From contig OZ037870.1 of NCBI GenBank assembly GCA_964035575.1, forward strand, positions 558,001-622,000: 64,000 nt of DNA, given 5' to 3'. Source of the stretch: Rhynchopus sp. YZ270_cl-10 (lineage: Eukaryota > Euglenozoa > Diplonemea > Diplonemida > Diplonemidae). Under the pieces are notes generated by a model, which saw nothing but the letters and a program-made list of their open reading frames with translations, ran no database searches and was not told where the DNA came from. The position numbers were made by a program, and so were the translations under genes. Positions within the stretch are counted from its first letter, which is position 1. Every line of letters starts with the position of its first letter. Below are positions 1 to 9,408 of the stretch, one piece after another.

Positions 1-743
1 GAAGCCCTGCCATAGGATTCCCTATCTGGATACTTTAAAAAGCTTTGATATTATTGAGTCAGCACTGTACTGCAGTGAAAGAAGAACACTGCGCAGTGTA
101 CTGCAATGCGCATTTTTAAAGTTTGCTCGCACCCCTTCGCCCTGCCCCCATCCCTCCCAACAAAAGCATTTTTTTTTTTTTTTTTAAATTTACGCTCCTG
201 CCTCCTGCCTTGACTCTTTTCCTTTGAGAAGGAATACTATTTTACGTTTTACATGAAACACCCCTCCCTCCCCCCTCCCTTTATGTGAACGACAGACATT
301 TTTCAAACCTGGTTTTTTATGGTGGGCAAACTGTCGAAAGCAAAGTCACCCACCACAACCCATTGATCAGTATTGTCAATGTATCACATTGAGGGCAGCT
401 TCATTAAAAGCTAAAAATGAATTAATAAATTCAGTGTTTTTTTATTTTATTTTTTGGAAAAAGAATATGCGTCTTGAACGAACCACACATCAATTGGATA
501 AGGATTTCACCATAGCTCGCAATTTTGCGATGAGGAAAAATAATGACAGGCAAAAGGAAAAAAGGTGTCACAAACCAGAGTTTCCTAATTATCCCATCTC
601 TGCCACACTCTTGGGGATGAGGTGTGCTGTCTGTGGGCATCCTAGCATTTTTTCTAAAGGTGATATACTGAGAATAGAACCCACTTTGGTGGGTGATTTA
701 TGATATCAGATTTATCGACACAAAAAATAAAAGAATGACTATT

Positions 744-890
744 TATTAAATGAAAATCAGATCGCTTGATTTTCACGCGTGGGTGACTTTTTCACGAGTG
801 AGGTTTACTTCACGAGCGAAGCGAGTGGAGTAATAGAAACGAGTGAAAAAGTCACCCACAAGTGAAAATCTGCCTGATTTTCATTTAATA
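744..890. repeat. Hairpin/MITE-like element, family R4 copy a
   Basis: The ends TATTAAATGAAAATCAG and CTGATTTTCATTTAATA are perfect reverse complements. The inner segments (GTGGGTGACTTTTTCAC against GTGAAAAAGTCACCCAC) also pair. The centre carries CGAGCGAAGCGAG, a mini-hairpin with a GAA loop. A diverged relative lies at about 2130-2258. It has the form of a miniature inverted-repeat element; I cannot separate a target duplication from the AT-rich ends. Confidence 0.65.
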
Positions 891-1372
891 CGTAATTTTA
901 TTCAAAATTTGATAAAGTTGAGATGGAAAAAATGGATGAACGTGTGAAGGAGAAAACGTGGTGTGTCATAATAAACCCGTGGTGAGTGGTGTTTGCAAGG
1001 CAGAGGGTGGGTGGGGGGTAGGTGCTACAGAAAAATACCCCCATATTAAAAATACTCCCTGACCCCGTATCATGTAGGTGTTTAAAGTACTATGTGCGAT
1101 GTGAACATCTCACATGTTGGTGCAGAGGAGCTAGGCTGCACTCTTTATGTTCTCTTTGACTCGGACATATGTGCAACACTTCATGTACTCCTTCTCGTGT
1201 GCGGTTGATGAAGCTGTTGCGAGCGTGTTATCCATTGCAGCGTCTGCCTCTTCCTTTATGCTGACCTCCGTGTTCCTCATCACCCACGTCTTCGGCTTCC
1301 TCCCCATAGTTGTTGTGAAGAAACAAGGACACAAAAGTTGTATGCACCGTGTTTTCTACCAATACTATTACT

Positions 1373-1527
1373 GGGGGGTCAAATAGTAGACCCCCCTGAA
1401 GAGTAGCCCCCTAAGCAAAAATTAGACCACATTACCACAACTACTCAAAACATGAAATCTGTTGCTTTATTGGACTCATCGTGCATTTTTGAGATCTGGA
1501 CATGGGGGTCAGACTCCACTTTAGAGC
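1373..1527 (+). repeat. Dispersed repeat R3, forward copy
   Basis: About 155 bp here recur in reverse complement near 29133-29287. Both share the unusual blocks TCAAATAGTAGACCCCCCTG and CAGACTCCACTTTAGAGCA with some divergence between. No ORF is present. The origin is unknown; it may be part of a mobile element. Confidence 0.65.
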
Positions 1528-2129
1528 ACCAAAAATAGGGTCAAAAATTTTTTTTGTACGGGGGTGGACTTTTGAATTTGTATGGGAAAAACCACTTTTG
1601 GCCGTGAGCGTGAAATAATGTTACTTTATTTTCACGGCCAGACTTTTTACGGCTAAAATACGTGTAATACTTTATTTCACGCCCGTGAAATAAAGTAAAA
1701 CCTGAAATTACTCGCCCAGCCATTTTTTCCATAGAAACTTTATCAAATTGAATAAAAAAATAAAAGAACGTTGGTGTGTCAGACACGGGGTGGGGGGGGG
1801 GGGGGGAGAAATAAAATAGGCATAAAAAGGCCTTCCTGCGATCTCAAAAAAATAAATAAAACAAAACAGAACAAAAACTAAGTCGCGACCCATGATATCC
1901 CGTCTCACCTCGTGGAGTTACCGCAGCACACAGAAACGAGGTCAGGCCTCGGGTTTTTTGGGCAAGTAAGATAAACAAATCGTGGAGCTCATTCTCGGGG
2001 TGGTCTACGCTCATACCAAGTTTATTGGCCAAGTTTTCAAATAAATAAATAAAACTGGTGATTTCGTAAGTCGGTCAACGACCTGGCGACCTGTCAATAT
2101 CGACCCCTCCCGGAGCACCAGAAACTGTT

Positions 2130-2258
2130 GATTTAATAAAGATCAGATTTCCACTCGTGGGTGATATTACCGAGTGCATTCACTTCACGAGCGAAGCAAG
2201 GGGAGTATTATTGAAGTAAAAAACGCACCCACAAGTGATTGTCCTGATTTTCTCTTGT
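2130..2258. repeat. Hairpin/MITE-like element, family R4 copy b
   Basis: This is a diverged relative of the element at 744-890. It shares CTCGTGGGTGA, TTCACTTCACGAGCGAAGC and GCACCCACAAGTGA in the same order, with partial inverted symmetry. The ends are weaker than in copy a, so the boundaries are approximate. Confidence 0.5.
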
Positions 2259-2634
2259 ATATTTTCCACAAGAAATCAGCCGACATAATTTTGTACTTTT
2301 TTTTTTTTTTTTTTATTTTTTTCAAATAAAAAACAAATCGTTGAAAAACAACGACAGAACGAACTTGCATTTAGTTTTTCTTTTTCTTTTTTATTTTGTT
2401 TGTGTTTTCGCACCCCTCGCCCCACAATACACAACTCTCTTTTCCGTTTCCCTCCCCTCCCCTTCTTTCTTTTGTTTTGTTTTTTTGCTGCAATCTGAAA
2501 TGACTCTCCCGCCACCCCCTTTTCTCCATGCACCCACCCACATATTCATACACATCCTACACCTATCAACCCCTTCCCATCACAGAAGGTACACCCCACC
2601 TGCCCACTCCCCTTCCCCTTTGTTTCTCATCTCG

Positions 2635-4797
2635 ATGGCGTTGTTTTTGGTAGCATCGGTGTGCTCTGCATTGTCAGCTCCAGCGTCACCTCCAGAACTA
2701 TGGGTCAGGTCGTGCTATATGATGTTCGGGCCGATTCATGACTTGGGATACACTTACGCACATAACAAAGGAAGGCTCACAGCACACAAACATCTGTCAG
2801 AAAACGTACCCCACATCCGCTTGGAGAGTCTGTATCAACCCAACGCCTTTTTCATGAACCACGATGATGTGATCACCCGCTTCATCGCCCAAGGGTGCGG
2901 TATCATCCATGCAACGTCGCCAGCATTCACTGGCAGCATCCTCCCCTACGTACGACAGTACAAGAATATTACCTTCAGCTTGCAGAATTTGTGGGGGTTA
3001 AAGCTCTCTCCCGAGCCGAACCTTGTGGTGTACGCAGCACAGAACCAGCTGAGTTGGTACCAGGCTGGTGTTGTGGCGGCGATGGAAGCGAAGCAGTGCA
3101 TGGGGTTTATTGCAGCACATGGTGATAAGCTGGAGGTGGTGGCGTGCATTAACAGCTTTGTAAAGGGTGCGGAGAGTGTCGCACAGACGAAGGTGCACAT
3201 CGTGACTATGGGGGAGTGGTGGAACCCAAGCAAGGTGCGGGTTGCTGCAGAGTCGATACACCGGAGCTTTGGGTGCGACGTTATAGCGCAGTACAGCGAC
3301 TCCTTTGAGGCAGCACAATATGCGACAGATAACAACATTCTCTCAGTCAACATGCACAGCCGTGCCAACGAGTACGTGGGCGACAACGTGCTGACGTGCG
3401 TCTACTCCGACTGGTCCAATGTCTACTACCAAATCATCTACGACTACGCAATGGGCAACCCACCAACATCGCGCGAAGTCTTCCCCACAGACGTCTCCAA
3501 GCTCTGCGAACTCAGCCCCCTCGCACGTCGTGAAACCTTCATCCGCGCGTCGCTCTTTTCCATTAAAAACGTATCAGCGGAGGCCACCACCGCAATGCTG
3601 AACGAGGCCCCCGTGATTGCAAGCTCGCCTGTTGTCGTCAACCACGGGAACGTCCGCACATCTGTTGAAGTCTGCCCAAAGCCGGGGTTCGTCATGAAGT
3701 TCACACCCAACCAGGCGCAGTACATCGTCCCCGTCTGTGAGCCGTGCCCTGCCTTCACAGCAAGCATCGAAGGGATCTGCGTCTCCTGCAGCATCCCCGA
3801 GGCTCAGGTGTTATCGCAATGCACACCACCAGAATCAACAAGCGACTCGAACGACATCCTTCCGATTGTGCTCCCCATTGTGGTCACCGTTGTTTTTCTT
3901 GTTGTCACAGGGGCCGTCATCTATGGGAAGCGGAACTCACGTGACACTAAATATGCTCCAAAGTCCGGGAAAATGGTGATTGCATTTACCGACATTGAGA
4001 GTTCGACGGAGAAGTGGATGTCTGACCCTGACTCGATGGGGCTTGCGTTGATCATCCACCACCGCATCTTTAGGGAAGCCATTAAGCGCAACCATTGTTA
4101 TGAGGTGAAGACTGTTGGTGACTCTTTTATGATAGCGTCGCACACGGTGAGTGAAATGCTTGCGTTGGCAACAGAGGCGCAGACGGGGCTGCTGCATGCA
4201 AGCTGGCCGGCGGGTATTGGGCTGCTTCGTGTTCGCATTGGTATTCACCAGTGCTCGCCTGATGTGGTGTTCGACAAAGTGACCAAAGGGTACGACTACG
4301 TTGGCAACGGTGTGAACATCGCAGCACGCATCGAGCAAGAAACGCTGCCCGGCACCATCCTAGCCTCTGCCTCAACAATCGACATACAGAAAGTGCAAGC
4401 AGATCACGGCCTAGAGGTCAAGACGCGTGGCGCCCTCGAGCTCCGCGGGACTATGCAATTCACAGAAGTTGTTGAATTGGTTATCCCCGGTGTCACCGCG
4501 CGGCTGTGCGAGGAAAACAAAGACGCTGAGGACAATCGAACAAAGTCTGTCACAGATGTCATGACAATAGGAAGCGTCGCGTCTGAACAGATGTTAGAAG
4601 AAATGGGGGACTTGGCAAATCTCTTCATCCGGCCTTTTTTAATGCGACTCAGCTCAAAGGAACGGCAAGCCATAGTCAACCAAGTGGCAAAGTCCTACGG
4701 TTCTTTCAAAGATCAAAATAATCTTGATCAAGTGATCGCTGGAATGGTGCCACGCCTGGACCGTCACTTGGTTGCAAGGACAGCGACAAAGTTTTAA
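2635..4797 (+). CDS. Receptor-type adenylate cyclase with BMP-family ectodomain, copy 1
   Basis: This predicts 720 residues. A signal peptide (MALFLVASVCSALSA) is followed by an ectodomain at about 22-275. That domain resembles bacterial BMP/Med-type substrate-binding proteins: the FGPIHDLGYTYAHNKGR start, WWNPSKVRVAAESI and a D-S-x3-A-A block are all in family order. A Cys-rich stretch follows (about 345-398), then one transmembrane helix (about 408-431) and a class III cyclase domain (about 446-615). Catalytic features are present: FTDIESST (first metal Asp), EVKTVGDSF (adenine-selecting Lys and second metal Asp), KGYDY and the N-x3-R pair in VNIAAR. It should make cAMP on the cytosolic side in response to an extracellular ligand. 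I chose this ATG because it begins the signal peptide and follows a pyrimidine tract and an AG at 2584-2585. The ORF is open further upstream only through a non-ATG start and low-complexity sequence. A roughly 100-residue tail after the cyclase domain is unassigned. Confidence 0.9.
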   Translation: MALFLVASVCSALSAPASPPELWVRSCYMMFGPIHDLGYTYAHNKGRLTAHKHLSENVPHIRLESLYQPNAFFMNHDDVITRFIAQGCGIIHATSPAFTGSILPYVRQYKNITFSLQNLWGLKLSPEPNLVVYAAQNQLSWYQAGVVAAMEAKQCMGFIAAHGDKLEVVACINSFVKGAESVAQTKVHIVTMGEWWNPSKVRVAAESIHRSFGCDVIAQYSDSFEAAQYATDNNILSVNMHSRANEYVGDNVLTCVYSDWSNVYYQIIYDYAMGNPPTSREVFPTDVSKLCELSPLARRETFIRASLFSIKNVSAEATTAMLNEAPVIASSPVVVNHGNVRTSVEVCPKPGFVMKFTPNQAQYIVPVCEPCPAFTASIEGICVSCSIPEAQVLSQCTPPESTSDSNDILPIVLPIVVTVVFLVVTGAVIYGKRNSRDTKYAPKSGKMVIAFTDIESSTEKWMSDPDSMGLALIIHHRIFREAIKRNHCYEVKTVGDSFMIASHTVSEMLALATEAQTGLLHASWPAGIGLLRVRIGIHQCSPDVVFDKVTKGYDYVGNGVNIAARIEQETLPGTILASASTIDIQKVQADHGLEVKTRGALELRGTMQFTEVVELVIPGVTARLCEENKDAEDNRTKSVTDVMTIGSVASEQMLEEMGDLANLFIRPFLMRLSSKERQAIVNQVAKSYGSFKDQNNLDQVIAGMVPRLDRHLVARTATKF

Positions 4798-6825
4798 GAC
4801 CCTTCTGTGGAACCAACGTCATCGTACCTTTTGACGGCCATACTCATTGTCTTACTAATTTCTAGCCCAAAAAAATGTTGTGAAATATCGGGTGTGATAC
4901 TCGGGGAGAGACCCCGCGTGTCATATGTCCCACCCAGATATAATTTGCAAGGAAGTGATTTCTGTCTATATTTTGCTAAAAATGGTTGCAAATTGTATGT
5001 GGGAGGGGGTTTTATAAAGATCTCAAGATAGAGTTTGGTGCTGTCTTTCCAGGCGTGCCATGCCCTAGTCATAAGAAAGATATGCTCTGCTGACTGAATA
5101 TAGTGTCGCAGAGTTAATGCCCTAACAACAAACTTGTGGAAACCCACACAGCTGATGCACCATCTATGCTTTTCGGCAGAGTCCTAGCTTGCCTGGGTCA
5201 GTGGGTCAAGCTGACCCAAGTGCCTGGGTCGCGACCCACGAAAAAAAAAAAGGGGGGGAATTAATTCATTTGGAAATTGGGAAATTCTGATTTTTTCCCC
5301 TCTTTGGGGGGCCCACCACCTTTTCTGGGGTAAGAAAAAAATATCGACAAAAAAATCCGGCACCGTCCAGGGCTGGACCCAATTTTTTTTGCCTGCGGCG
5401 CCATTTTTCCTTTTTTGCTCCGCAAAAAAGGGTTCGTAGAGTGACTCTGTGGTGTAAAAAGCTACATTTTTACACCGTGCCCTAATTTTTTTCGCCTGCG
5501 GCGCCATTTTATATATTTTGTGTTGGGTGATCTATGAACGGGGAGTGATTTTTATGGTTAGAGTAGCGTTGCATTTAACGTTGTGAGCAACTCACTAGTC
5601 GTAGTGACCAAAATTTGTATCAGTCAAGAACTTGTCCATTTTTCTGAAATGACCCCCACCACAGTGAGGGTAGAGCTCGGAAAACCCAAAAAAGCCAAGA
5701 CAAGCCCCCCAAGGCCCAAAACGTCTGCTGACCCAAAAAAAAATATGACCCAGATTTGGCATTTTTTTTTCAAAACTAAGCTAGGACCCTGCTTTTCGGG
5801 AGAAAAAACTAAAAAAAATAAAAATAAAATAAACAGTCAAATGGTGTGGCTGAAGCGAGGGGTTCTATTTTGTACTATTTTCTGCCATTTTCTGCTATTC
5901 TAGGCATCTGGGTTTTTTGGTGCGGCTGAATAGTCCGATTGAGTCCGCCCTGAGTTGAGACGGACTGTGGCGGACTTTGAAAGCCCGTCTCAAGTTGGGA
6001 CATTTGAGCACTCACCTCTTCAAGTCTTCTTCTCCCGAGCTTTTTGACAAGTAGAACGGGTCTGAACCACTCAACAGAACTTTCCCCCCCCGTCTTTTTT
6101 TCCCGTTTTCAAAAAAGTTCTGTTGATCAACACAACTTTGTTAGCCCCCCTGGTTTTGTCCCTTCTGGGGCCTCAGGGACCTTACCGTGTACGGTTTCCC
6201 TACCGTCTGTTGTTGGCCGCAGGGTATTTGTGCTTTTCATCTGGGTGGCTGACATTGTACATCGTACGTCAGTAGGAGGTGCCTGCGTCAGTTAACACAG
6301 TTACTATGATTCTCTTTTCCTATTCGCTCCTGTTTCTTTTGTTTTTGTTTTTTTTCCTTTTTTGTAAAGGAATTAGTTGCTCCCGCATTTAATTCCGCGA
6401 TGTCTTTGCTATCTGGTTTATTCCATACCCATATACACCCCGTTCGTTTCTCCCTTAAACTTGAAAACAAAATATTATTATTGTGCAGAGGGGACTGCAG
6501 AGTAAAGGCGAGGGTCGACGTATTCTGTAGATGCAGCATAATAGCCGCACGCTTTTCGAGGACAATTTTAACTTTTCATTTCGAATTTTTAAAATGTAAC
6601 CTTCAATTTACCCTTATGTAGGGGGGCGGAAGGGAACCAAAATTAAATTTAACGAATCAGAATTTATTGAAATTTTAGCTATCATAATACGTCGACCTCC
6701 CCCGTTACCCTTTCAGCCAAGTATTTATTTTTTAAAAAACCCCTCCCCCCATTGTTCATAGCTAGAGAATGCGCAACAATATGTTATGCGCATGTTTTTT
6801 TTTCTTCCCTTTTGTGTGGTTTTTA
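4798..6825. other. Spacer inside tandem unit 1 (same at 11572-13599 in unit 2)
   Basis: No gene is recognisable. It holds direct and inverted GGGTC/GACCC motifs at 5190-5245, several GCCTGCGGCGC mini-hairpins (5390 and 5490 regions), one degenerate R1 box (about 5628-5690, CTTGTCCATTT...CCACCACAG) and pyrimidine-rich stretches. The four short ORFs here have no coding signature and are low complexity. Confidence 0.6.
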
Positions 6826-8222
6826 ATATGGGTCCGTTTATAAACCCCCCCCCTCACTCGTTCCAGACCACTTTTTTTGAGTTCTACACAATTTGAGCCC
6901 CGACAGGTGCCCAGAACCCCCCTGGAATCGGTTTTGAGCGACTTTTGGCGGTGTTTTGGGGTAAAAAGACGCTTTTTTTGCTATTTTCAGGCTATTTTTG
7001 GCCATTTTCAGGCTATTTTGGCCTGTTTTGGCCTGTTTTCACTGTATGGCCGGGGTTTCGGGTTTTATGAGGTTTGAGCACCAACAGGTGTCACGAAACA
7101 CCCCAGTACCGGTTTTGTGGGTCTCCTGTGGGGTTTTTGGGGTGAAATATACCTTTTGCTTGATGTTCTGGGCGATATTGGGGTGTTTTTTGGCCATGTA
7201 GGCCTGGTATGTGCCACTACAGTGCATGGGCCAAATTGGGTGTTTTGAGGGGTAGAGGGTCGTGGTGGTGGGTTCCTAACTCGCTGGCGGCGACGCTTAT
7301 TGCTCACTGTTCTGGCCCCATTTCCCCCATTTCCCCCCTCCCTGACCCTTTTCTGATGAAGATCTTTGAAATGCCGGGTCCTGTCGCAAATGTTCTTTGT
7401 GAACGTTCTTCATAGAATAGGGGAGTGTGAGGGGGGTCAAAATAGCCCTTTTTGACCAAAAAACACCAAGAAAAACACCAAGAAAAGTGCCACATGTGTC
7501 CAAAACAGATCGGAATGGGCTCACAGCCCCTTTTTGGGGTAGATTTGGGCCACAGGAAGCCTCCCGGCGTCAAAAAAATCGTGTTTTTTTGGTCAAAAAG
7601 GGCTATTTTGACCCCCCTCACACTCCCCTATTCTATGAAGAACGTTCACAAAGAACATTTGCGACAGGACCCGGCATTTCAAAGATCTTCATCAGAAAAG
7701 GGTCAGGGAGGGGGGAAATGGGGGAAATGGGGCCAGAACAGTGAGCAATAAGCGTCGCCGCCAGCGAGTTAGGAACCCACCACCACGACCCTCTACCCCT
7801 CAAAACACCCAATTTGGCCCATGCACTGTAGTGGCACATACCAGGCCTACATGGCCAAAAAACACCCCAATATCGCCCAGAACATCAAGCAAAAGGTATA
7901 TTTCACCCCAAAAACCCCACAGGAGACCCACAAAACCGGTACTGGGGTGTTTCGTGACACCTGTTGGTGCTCAAACCTCATAAAACCCGAAACCCCGGCC
8001 ATACAGTGAAAACAGGCCAAAACAGGCCAAAATAGCCTGAAAATGGCCAAAAATAGCCTGAAAATAGCAAAAAAAGCGTCTTTTTACCCCAAAACACCGC
8101 CAAAAGTCGCTCAAAACCGATTCCAGGGGGGTTCTGGGCACCTGTCGGGGCTCAAATTGTGTAGAACTCAAAAAAAGTGGTCTGGAACGAGTGAGGGGGG
8201 GGGTTTATAAACGGACCCATAT
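6826..8222. mobile_element. Foldback element E1: 1.4 kb palindrome with 636-bp arms
   Basis: Bases x and 15048-x are complementary from 6826/8222 inward to about 7463/7585, leaving a spacer of about 120 bp. The arms give identical conceptual translations on opposite strands, so they look perfect apart from a homopolymer difference at the inner edge. The termini read ATATGGGTCCGTTTATAAAC. ATAT at the ends could be target duplication or inverted repeat, because it is self-complementary. No transposase is present. It fits a foldback-type DNA element or a very young inverted duplication. An identical copy lies at 13600-14996. Confidence 0.85.
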
Positions 8223-8224
8223 GT

Positions 8225-8709
8225 TGGTGCTTCCCGGGGGGTATGCATTTCTCAAATTTTCACAAAATGTGACAAGTTTTCACAAGTTTTCACAACACGA
8301 AAACCGCTATAAAATTGTGAAGGCTGGTGAAAAATGGTGAAAAATTGTGAAAAGTTGTGAAAAGTGCGAAAAGTTGTGAAAAGTTGTGAAAAGTTGTGAA
8401 TTGATTTTATTTTTTTGGGGGGTTTTTTTTTTGGGTTGGGTGGTGGCCCACCCATTGAGGGGTATTTTGGGATTCACAAGATAGAACGTGATGTGGTGTA
8501 GTGTACCTGTGTACTGTGTACTGTGCGGAAATGACGAGAACTTGTCCATTTCGTCAAATTGACCCCACCACTGGCCGGACGGATTCCGGAAATGCAAATG
8601 CCGGCATTTAAAAGCTTCACCAACGAAGAAAAAAAGGGTGGTGAAAAGTTGTGAAAAGTTGTGAATTGAATTGAAAATTTGTGAAATGCATACCCCCCGG
8701 GAAGCACCA
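8225..8709. mobile_element. TIR element E2 with 5-bp TSD (TATGT)
   Basis: The termini TGGTGCTTCCCGGGGGGTAT and its reverse complement bound 485 bp, flanked by TATGT at 8220-8224 and 8710-8714. The left duplication overlaps the edge of palindrome E1, so E2 landed at the E1 border. Subterminal blocks of repeated GTTGTGAAAA occur in opposite orientation at both ends. The middle carries an R1 box (about 8525-8612). No transposase is present. The unit 2 copy is 14999-15483. Confidence 0.85.
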
Positions 8710-9059
8710 TATGTGACTTTTACCCTGTGCAAACCTTTGTGTTTTTTTTCCTGAAGGAAAAAACTTGTGTCCAAAAAACATTCTAAAGCACCCTTGCTAT
8801 GAAATATGAGATTCTGGTTTCCGGAAGGAAACCCCGGTCTGCAAAAAAAAAAATAACGCACCACCAAAAATCCCGGGCCATAGTACAGATTTGAGCGCAA
8901 AGCGTGTGTGCCCGTGCCAATTTGTGTTTTTTCTTTCAAAAAAAACACTATTTGACAAACTTTGTAGTCCTCCGGAGTCAGGCGGACTTGGGACAGACTT
9001 GGCGTACTCAGTCAAAATTCCGCCTCAACTTCGTCGGCGGGTCTTGGTGGATTTTTTGT
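8710..9059. repeat. R1-type repeat segment upstream of cyclase copy 2
   Basis: The stretch around 8770-8940 matches 46063-46210 in the HMGR intron element: both have a block like CTATGAAATATGAGATTCT followed by AAACCCCGGT and TCCCGGG. It is therefore part of the widespread R1 repeat, not a gene. The 213-codon minus-strand ORF crossing it is made of repeat sequence. Confidence 0.6.
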
Positions 9060-9168
9060 AAACCACGAAATGGATGTAGGACTGCGTGGTTGGGGTCCAC
9101 CTCGGTACAACCGGTCATGTACCAAGGTACACTGTCACGAGAGGGCTTTGTATTTCAACTCTACTTTT
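9060..9168 (+). repeat. Dispersed repeat R5 upstream of cyclase copy 2
   Basis: The block begins AAACCACGAAATGGATGTAG, continues through TGTACCAAGGTACA (a short palindrome) and ends CACGAGAGGGCTTTGTATTT. Related blocks lie at 15834-15942, 24133-24240, 59141-59190 (first half) and 60419-60515, with a partial match at 22805-22855. All are on the gene strand. Four of the complete or half copies sit a few hundred bases upstream of a start codon, so a promoter or processing role is possible but unproven. Confidence 0.65.
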
Positions 9169-9408
9169 TTTTTGGCGGACTCAGGGACAACTAAGTATGA
9201 ATTTGCGCATGATGCGCATTCTCTATCTATGAAATTGTTACTGTTTTGTTTTGTTTTTTTGCTGCAATCTGAAATGACTCTCCCGCCACCCCCTTTTCTC
9301 CATGCACCCACCCACATATTCATACACATCCTACACCTATCAACCCCTTCCCATCACAGAAGGTACACCCCACCTGCCCACTCCCCTTCCCCTTTGTTTC
9401 TCATCTCG

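Larger units (their letters stand above)
1..2469. other. Spacer upstream of the cyclase array
   Basis: I see no supportable gene here. The short ORFs lack start context, domain similarity and balanced composition. The stretch contains two hairpin repeats of one family (about 744-890 and 2130-2258), a dispersed repeat shared with 29 kb in inverted orientation (1373-1527), small palindromes near 1612-1705 and homopolymer runs. The last 135 bases before 2470 differ from the DNA upstream of cyclase copies 2 and 3. Confidence 0.6.
2470..9243 (+). repeat. Tandem unit 1 (6,774 bp) of the receptor cyclase array
   Basis: From base 2470 the sequence repeats at +6,774 as far as I can compare by eye. 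The first mismatch going left is 2469 against 9243. The junction lies in a GTTTT-rich run. The unit contains one cyclase gene, a 2 kb spacer, a large palindrome, a second inverted-repeat element and the upstream flank of the next gene. Unit 2 is 9244-16017. Unit 3 is partial (from 16018) and loses similarity just after the stop codon at about 18356. Confidence 0.95.

Noticed and set aside
2341-2634. 98-codon N-terminal extension of cyclase copy 1
   Set aside because: It begins at TTG. It differs completely from the extension of copies 2 and 3 until the shared, pyrimidine-rich part, whereas the internal ATG starts a clear signal peptide common to all three.
6877-8171. Pairs of identical 60-105-codon ORFs on opposite strands
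   Set aside because: They are the two arms of palindrome E1 translated twice. Many overlapping frames are open because the sequence is low complexity, so they are not genes.
8307-8948. 213-codon minus-strand ORF, also present in unit 2
   Set aside because: It runs through element E2 and R1 repeat DNA, including GTTGTGAAAA tandem blocks. The product is repeat-derived (HNFSQLFTT runs) and has no start context.
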